Shown here one piece after another: positions 60,756 through 64,000 of a DNA stretch of 64,000 bases (its first letter is position 1; every line of letters starts with the position of its first letter). The notes below the pieces were generated by a model that had not been told where the DNA came from, ran no database searches, and worked only from the letters and a program-made list of their open reading frames with translations. The stretch is from an uncultured Kushneria sp. Lineage in GTDB: Bacteria > Pseudomonadota > Gammaproteobacteria > Pseudomonadales > Halomonadaceae. The DNA lies in the NCBI RefSeq assembly GCF_947497025.1, contig NZ_CANMFC010000004.1, forward strand, positions 186,001 through 250,000. The letters are read 5' to 3'. Made by a program: the position numbers and the translations under genes.

Positions 60756-61306
60756 GTAACCGATCCTTCTTTCGGGGTCGTGAGGTAAGGCATCAGACGC
60801 TCCTGAATCTCCCGCGCGTCATAGCGACCGCTGGCCGGAAAACGCAACAGCGGCACGCCCGCCGACGCGAAGGCGTCGTCAACGAAACGGTCACGCCGCT
60901 TACGATCGCGACGGCGATGACTGCGGTCATCGAGCTCGATCGCGGCGAGAATTCGCCTACCGCGTGGCTCGCACACCACGAGATCGACATGCTTCGAACT
61001 GATCAGCCGGAAGTAGCGCCACCACCGCTGATCGCGGCCATGGCGCTTGCGAAAGCGCACCTGCAGCACGTCGGCGATCCGAACCTTGCAGGCAATCAAC
61101 GCTGTCGAGCCGGCGGCCCGATGAACAGCGGCGTAGAAAGCCTGCTCGGTTGGGGTATTCAGTGAAGCCTGGGGAATATAGGGGAGTGAACGACCACGCC
61201 GGCCGGACAGGACAGCCAGAATGGCCCCAATAATCCCGAGGGCCAGTAGCCCTGCCACGACCACGCCGACGAGACTCATCACTTCGTTGATGCCATTCTG
61301 ACTCAT
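60725..61306 (-). CDS. DUF2726-domain membrane protein
   Basis: The protein of 193 residues starts at ATG 61306, overlapping the TraC stop (ATGA). It has one N-terminal membrane helix (VGVVVAGLLALGIIGAILAVLSG) and a DUF2726 nuclease-like domain: LNTPTEQAFYAAVHRA, VRIADVLQVRF, KHVDLVVCEPRGRRILAAIELDDRSH and FASAGVPLLRFPASGRYD. The Asp..Glu-x-Asp pattern recalls PD-(D/E)xK-type domains. It is commonly encoded beside traC in such ICEs. Confidence 0.85.
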   Translation of the reverse strand: MSQNGINEVMSLVGVVVAGLLALGIIGAILAVLSGRRGRSLPYIPQASLNTPTEQAFYAAVHRAAGSTALIACKVRIADVLQVRFRKRHGRDQRWWRYFRLISSKHVDLVVCEPRGRRILAAIELDDRSHRRRDRKRRDRFVDDAFASAGVPLLRFPASGRYDAREIQERLMPYLTTPKEGSVTCNNSRSTTR

Positions 61307-64000
61307 ACCGCCACATCCTCGTCCCGCTGAGCCAGACCGCCGGACTCGAACGCGGCTTCGTCGATGAAGCCACGCTTGGCGTCCATCTCCTTCGCGATAT
61401 GAATGGCCGCTTCCAGCTCGGAACAACGCTTCTCGAGCATGATGCTGCGGCGTGCCTTCTTCTCGTCCCCCTCGGTACCCGAGAGCGCGAGATAGAGGCT
61501 TGGCTGCACGACGCGAAACAGCGATTCCACCGCCGAGGCGAGCACCACGCCCTCGGTGTACTTCTTGGAGATCTTCGATGCCGAGAGCAGCAACTCCTCC
61601 TGCGCCGGCGACAGCGACTTGAAGCGCTTGATCTTCTGCACCTCGTCGGGCGGCATCACCAGACAGATCCAGAATTCGATCATGTTGAGCAGCTTCTCGG
61701 CGGCGTCCGGGAAATCTTCCACGTTCTGGGTGGCGAACCAGAGCCAGTACATGAGCTTACGGCCCATCTTGCCCACCTTGACGAAGAACGGGCTCAGCAG
61801 CGGATTGACCGTTACGACGTGACTTTCGTCGATGATCTGCACGATATGACGACCGTCGTACTGGGTCCGCTCGGCCAGGTTGGTGATCATGTTGGTGATC
61901 GAGATGACCGACAGTGCTAACTGCGCGCCATAGCCCTCGCGGGCATAGGTCGCGAGATCGACCAGTGTGACGTCACACTCCGGCCAGGGATCGCCGGTCG
62001 AGTTGAACACCTCGCCATCGAATCCATCGCAGAACAGGCCGATATTCATGCCCATCTCGTTGGCGCGGCGCTGGGTCTCCTCGTGAACGTCAGGATCCCG
62101 GGAGATCGCGAAGAAGGCCTCCCGCACGTCCTCGGTCTTGCAGGGGCGTGCCTCCTCGAAGGTCAATCGTGCGGCACGCATAATGGCATCGCGCACCATG
62201 CGTCGATCGGCACGCCGGAAGCGCCGCTCCTCTTCTTCCTCACCACCGGTGATCATCAACCGTGCGGTGATCTCCATTTCGCCGAGTAGATCACGCTTGT
62301 CCTCGTCGAGATCCTCCTCCTCGTCGTCATCCTCGATCGGTGCGGGCAGCGCGTCGTCGACGCTCTCCCCTCGTGCACGCGCTTCGGCATCCTCGGCAGC
62401 GCGACGGCGGGCGTGTTCGTCCTCGAGCAACCGGTGGGCTTCCAGAAACGGCGCCAGTGACACCCCGGAACCCGGCGACAGTTTGACCTTGTTGACGCTC
62501 AGGCCGTTGCGCTCGAAGTAGTCGGCGAGCAGCCCAAAGCTGTTACCGACCTCTAGAATGAACAGACGTGGCCGACGCACCGCCATGAGCTGGGCACACA
62601 TTGCCGTCAGCGATGCCGACTTGCCCGCCCCCGTCGGTCCACTGATGAAGGCGTGGGCGTTCTTCTCGCGATCGGCCAGATGGAAGGGGTCGAAGGAGAG
62701 CGTTTCGCCGCCACGATTGAACATCGTCAGTCCCGGACGACCGGTGCCTCGAGCCCGTCCGAAGAACGGGCTCAGATTGGCCAAGTGCTGGACGTAGTTG
62801 TAGGCCGTGTACCAGCGGTTGCGCGCGTCCTTGTCAGGATCGAACGCCATCGGCATCCAGCGCAGATAGGTATTGAGCGAAGCGATCTCGTCTTCCGGCT
62901 CCACCGGTTTCAGGCTCGACTGATACAGCTTGGTGCTCAGTGCCTGACACTTCTGTCGCAGATCCGTCTCGTCCTCGCCACGCACGTAAAACACCAGCGA
63001 CGACTGATACAGGTAATGGCGCTCGGCCATGAACTCCTTGGCCTTCTCGCAGTCCCGACGCACGCTGACCGCGAGCACGCTATCCCCGTGAGCCTTGTCC
63101 TTGAGCCGATTGATATGATCCTCGAGCGGCTCTTGCGGTGACGCGACAATGGTCAACACCATCACGGTTCCCTCGGGGAGCACGTCCATCAACGCGTTCG
63201 AGACCTTGGATTTGCTACCCTGACGCTTGACCTCGCCGGTGATGTGACCAATGTCCGGACGTCGGCGCAGCTCATCAACCACCAGGCAGCGGTGCGGCAG
63301 ACCGTCGAAATACCACAGGCCCTTGTCGGCGTCGGACTCGGGGGCGTTGAAGAGCACGTCGCCGCCCAGGTCATAGTCATAGGGCAAATTGTCGTCGCCC
63401 GGGTACTCCACCAGGTCATAGAACGCCTGCGGATCCTCGGGAGACATGGCCGGTCGCGGATTGAGCCAGACCACCATCCAGCGATGGAAGTCGCGTCCGT
63501 CGTAACGCCGCAGTGTGAGGCCCACACCCTCGAGCGCCGACGCCAGTCGGTCATAGACCATGTTGGCCTCTTCCTCGGGCGTCAGCGGCTGACCGCGGCC
63601 GGACTGTGCCTGCTTGTTGAGACGGCGATACAGCACCAATCGTGTGCGCCGGGTCTGACCCTTCCACTGCGTCTGCGTCACCACGTCATCGTGAAAAACG
63701 CCCCCCTCCTGGGAGATGGACTTGAGGTGGCGCTCGAACTGCCCCAGCCACTCCTGGGTGTAGGCCGTCTCCAGCAGCCCGCTGGAGGCCCGGGTCGACT
63801 CCGGATCTGGACAGTCGATATAGGCTTTCAGACGCTCCATGATGTCGCGGTAGTCGACCTCATCCTGCGCGTAGATCTGAGCCACCCAGGGAGAGTTGTC
63901 GTGCTGCGGGAGCGCGTCCTGAAACGCCCCCTCGATCAGGTCACGCTTGGCGGTCAGCCACTCCTCGGAGCGCCCCTCGGTGGCCAGCGGCACGATCTCG
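61303..64000 (-). CDS. traC: conjugative transfer ATPase TraC/VirB4-like, PFL_4706 family (5' end outside window)
   Basis: About 899 residues are visible; the frame is open to the right edge (…EIVPLATEGR) so the start is outside, and the GTG at 63993 is internal. It has Walker A FISGPTGAGKSASLTAMC (about residue 450 of the visible part) and Walker B HIVQIIDESHVVTVN (about 715). An acidic insert lies between them (EDDDEEEDLDEDKRD). VirB4/TraC ATPases power pilus assembly and DNA transfer; family members are about 950 residues. It heads the visible transfer operon. Confidence 0.93.
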   Translation of the reverse strand, partial: EIVPLATEGRSEEWLTAKRDLIEGAFQDALPQHDNSPWVAQIYAQDEVDYRDIMERLKAYIDCPDPESTRASSGLLETAYTQEWLGQFERHLKSISQEGGVFHDDVVTQTQWKGQTRRTRLVLYRRLNKQAQSGRGQPLTPEEEANMVYDRLASALEGVGLTLRRYDGRDFHRWMVVWLNPRPAMSPEDPQAFYDLVEYPGDDNLPYDYDLGGDVLFNAPESDADKGLWYFDGLPHRCLVVDELRRRPDIGHITGEVKRQGSKSKVSNALMDVLPEGTVMVLTIVASPQEPLEDHINRLKDKAHGDSVLAVSVRRDCEKAKEFMAERHYLYQSSLVFYVRGEDETDLRQKCQALSTKLYQSSLKPVEPEDEIASLNTYLRWMPMAFDPDKDARNRWYTAYNYVQHLANLSPFFGRARGTGRPGLTMFNRGGETLSFDPFHLADREKNAHAFISGPTGAGKSASLTAMCAQLMAVRRPRLFILEVGNSFGLLADYFERNGLSVNKVKLSPGSGVSLAPFLEAHRLLEDEHARRRAAEDAEARARGESVDDALPAPIEDDDEEEDLDEDKRDLLGEMEITARLMITGGEEEEERRFRRADRRMVRDAIMRAARLTFEEARPCKTEDVREAFFAISRDPDVHEETQRRANEMGMNIGLFCDGFDGEVFNSTGDPWPECDVTLVDLATYAREGYGAQLALSVISITNMITNLAERTQYDGRHIVQIIDESHVVTVNPLLSPFFVKVGKMGRKLMYWLWFATQNVEDFPDAAEKLLNMIEFWICLVMPPDEVQKIKRFKSLSPAQEELLLSASKISKKYTEGVVLASAVESLFRVVQPSLYLALSGTEGDEKKARRSIMLEKRCSELEAAIHIAKEMDAKRGFIDEAAFESGGLAQRDEDVAV

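Larger units (their letters stand above)
12186..64000. mobile_element. integrative and conjugative element, PFGI-1/pKLC102-like (right end outside window)
   Basis: The region begins with a displaced tRNA-Asn 3' fragment, then a tyrosine integrase overlapping a MobH relaxase gene. It carries a TraG-like protein, PFL_4709/4710/4711-like proteins, a DsbC-like protein and a TraC/VirB4 ATPase in the order known for PFGI-1-class ICEs. Cargo blocks (copper, ergothioneine, complex-I-like operon, defence genes) are interspersed. The right attachment site is not visible. The chromosomal genes to the left are all standard housekeeping genes, so the border at 12186 is sharp. Whether all cargo belongs to one element or to nested elements cannot be told here. 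Confidence 0.85.

Noticed and set aside
1-64000. CRISPR array
   Set aside because: No regularly spaced direct repeats with unique spacers were seen; the tandem units in copA are coding and contiguous.
1-64000. rRNA genes
   Set aside because: No 16S, 23S or 5S sequence is recognisable in the window.

Overview
The window has two parts. Bases 1 to about 12185 are ordinary gammaproteobacterial chromosome. The gene order (TPR protein, lolB, ispE, tRNA-Gln, prs, rplY, pth, a DMT transporter, ychF, tRNA-Met, apeB, prc), the high GC and the protein sequences fit a halophilic member of the Halomonadaceae (Halomonas, Kushneria or Chromohalobacter type). This placement is inferred from gene content and was not tested against a database.

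From about 12186 to the right edge the DNA is a genomic island, most likely an integrative and conjugative element (ICE) of the PFGI-1 / pKLC102 class. Its left border is a displaced 48-bp 3' piece of a tRNA-Asn gene (12186-12233) beside an intact tRNA-Asn gene. Next come a tyrosine integrase and an overlapping MobH-type relaxase (12432-15219). The right border is not in the window; by the logic of tRNA integration an intact tRNA-Asn should mark it beyond 64000. ICE backbone genes return at 39.9-46.6 kb (helicase, DNA methylase-like protein, antirestriction-like metallopeptidase, small ICE proteins) and at 54.4-64 kb (TraG-like protein, the mating-pair module with PFL_4711/4710/4709-like proteins, a DsbC-like isomerase, a DUF2726 protein and a TraC/VirB4-like ATPase cut by the window edge).

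Cargo lies between the backbone blocks. (1) 15.7-17.8 kb: broken glycosyltransferase and chromate-transporter remnants, a PadR regulator and pgpA. (2) 18.0-24.6 kb: a copper-resistance cluster with a CopRS-like two-component system, DUF411 protein, cupredoxin, CopA multicopper oxidase with a Met-rich repeat, CopB and a cytochrome b561. TTCAG direct repeats spaced 11 bp precede the regulator gene and the structural genes. (3) 25.9-31.0 kb: two direct copies of ergothioneine genes egtD/egtB (one decayed, one with an intact egtB but a +1 frameshift in egtD), separated by an IS3-family element, a second IS3 remnant and the 5' stub of a metal-transporting P-type ATPase gene with a MerR-type promoter. 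(4) 31.0-39.4 kb: a tightly overlapping operon of complex-I-like membrane subunits (A, a fused B/D-like protein, H, J, K, L, M, N) with no NuoC, E, F, G or I. Its B/D-like protein lacks the Fe-S cysteines and the quinone-site HP/HG residues. egtB follows on the same strand. (5) 47.2-53.9 kb: an apparent defence island with a RloC-like AAA ATPase next to a zinc-ribbon/HEPN-RES-type protein, a CHAT protease with an attC-like element, a Nudix hydrolase and a RES/Xre toxin-antitoxin pair.

The strongest novelty candidates are the redox-less complex-I-like operon linked to egtBD, the AAA ATPase + RES pair, and a series of large perfect inverted repeats in the spacers of the 42-47 kb ICE operon. Two genes (egtD and the helicase) are each interrupted by one extra base in a G run. 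These may be real mutations or sequencing errors and should be resolved before calling either gene dead.
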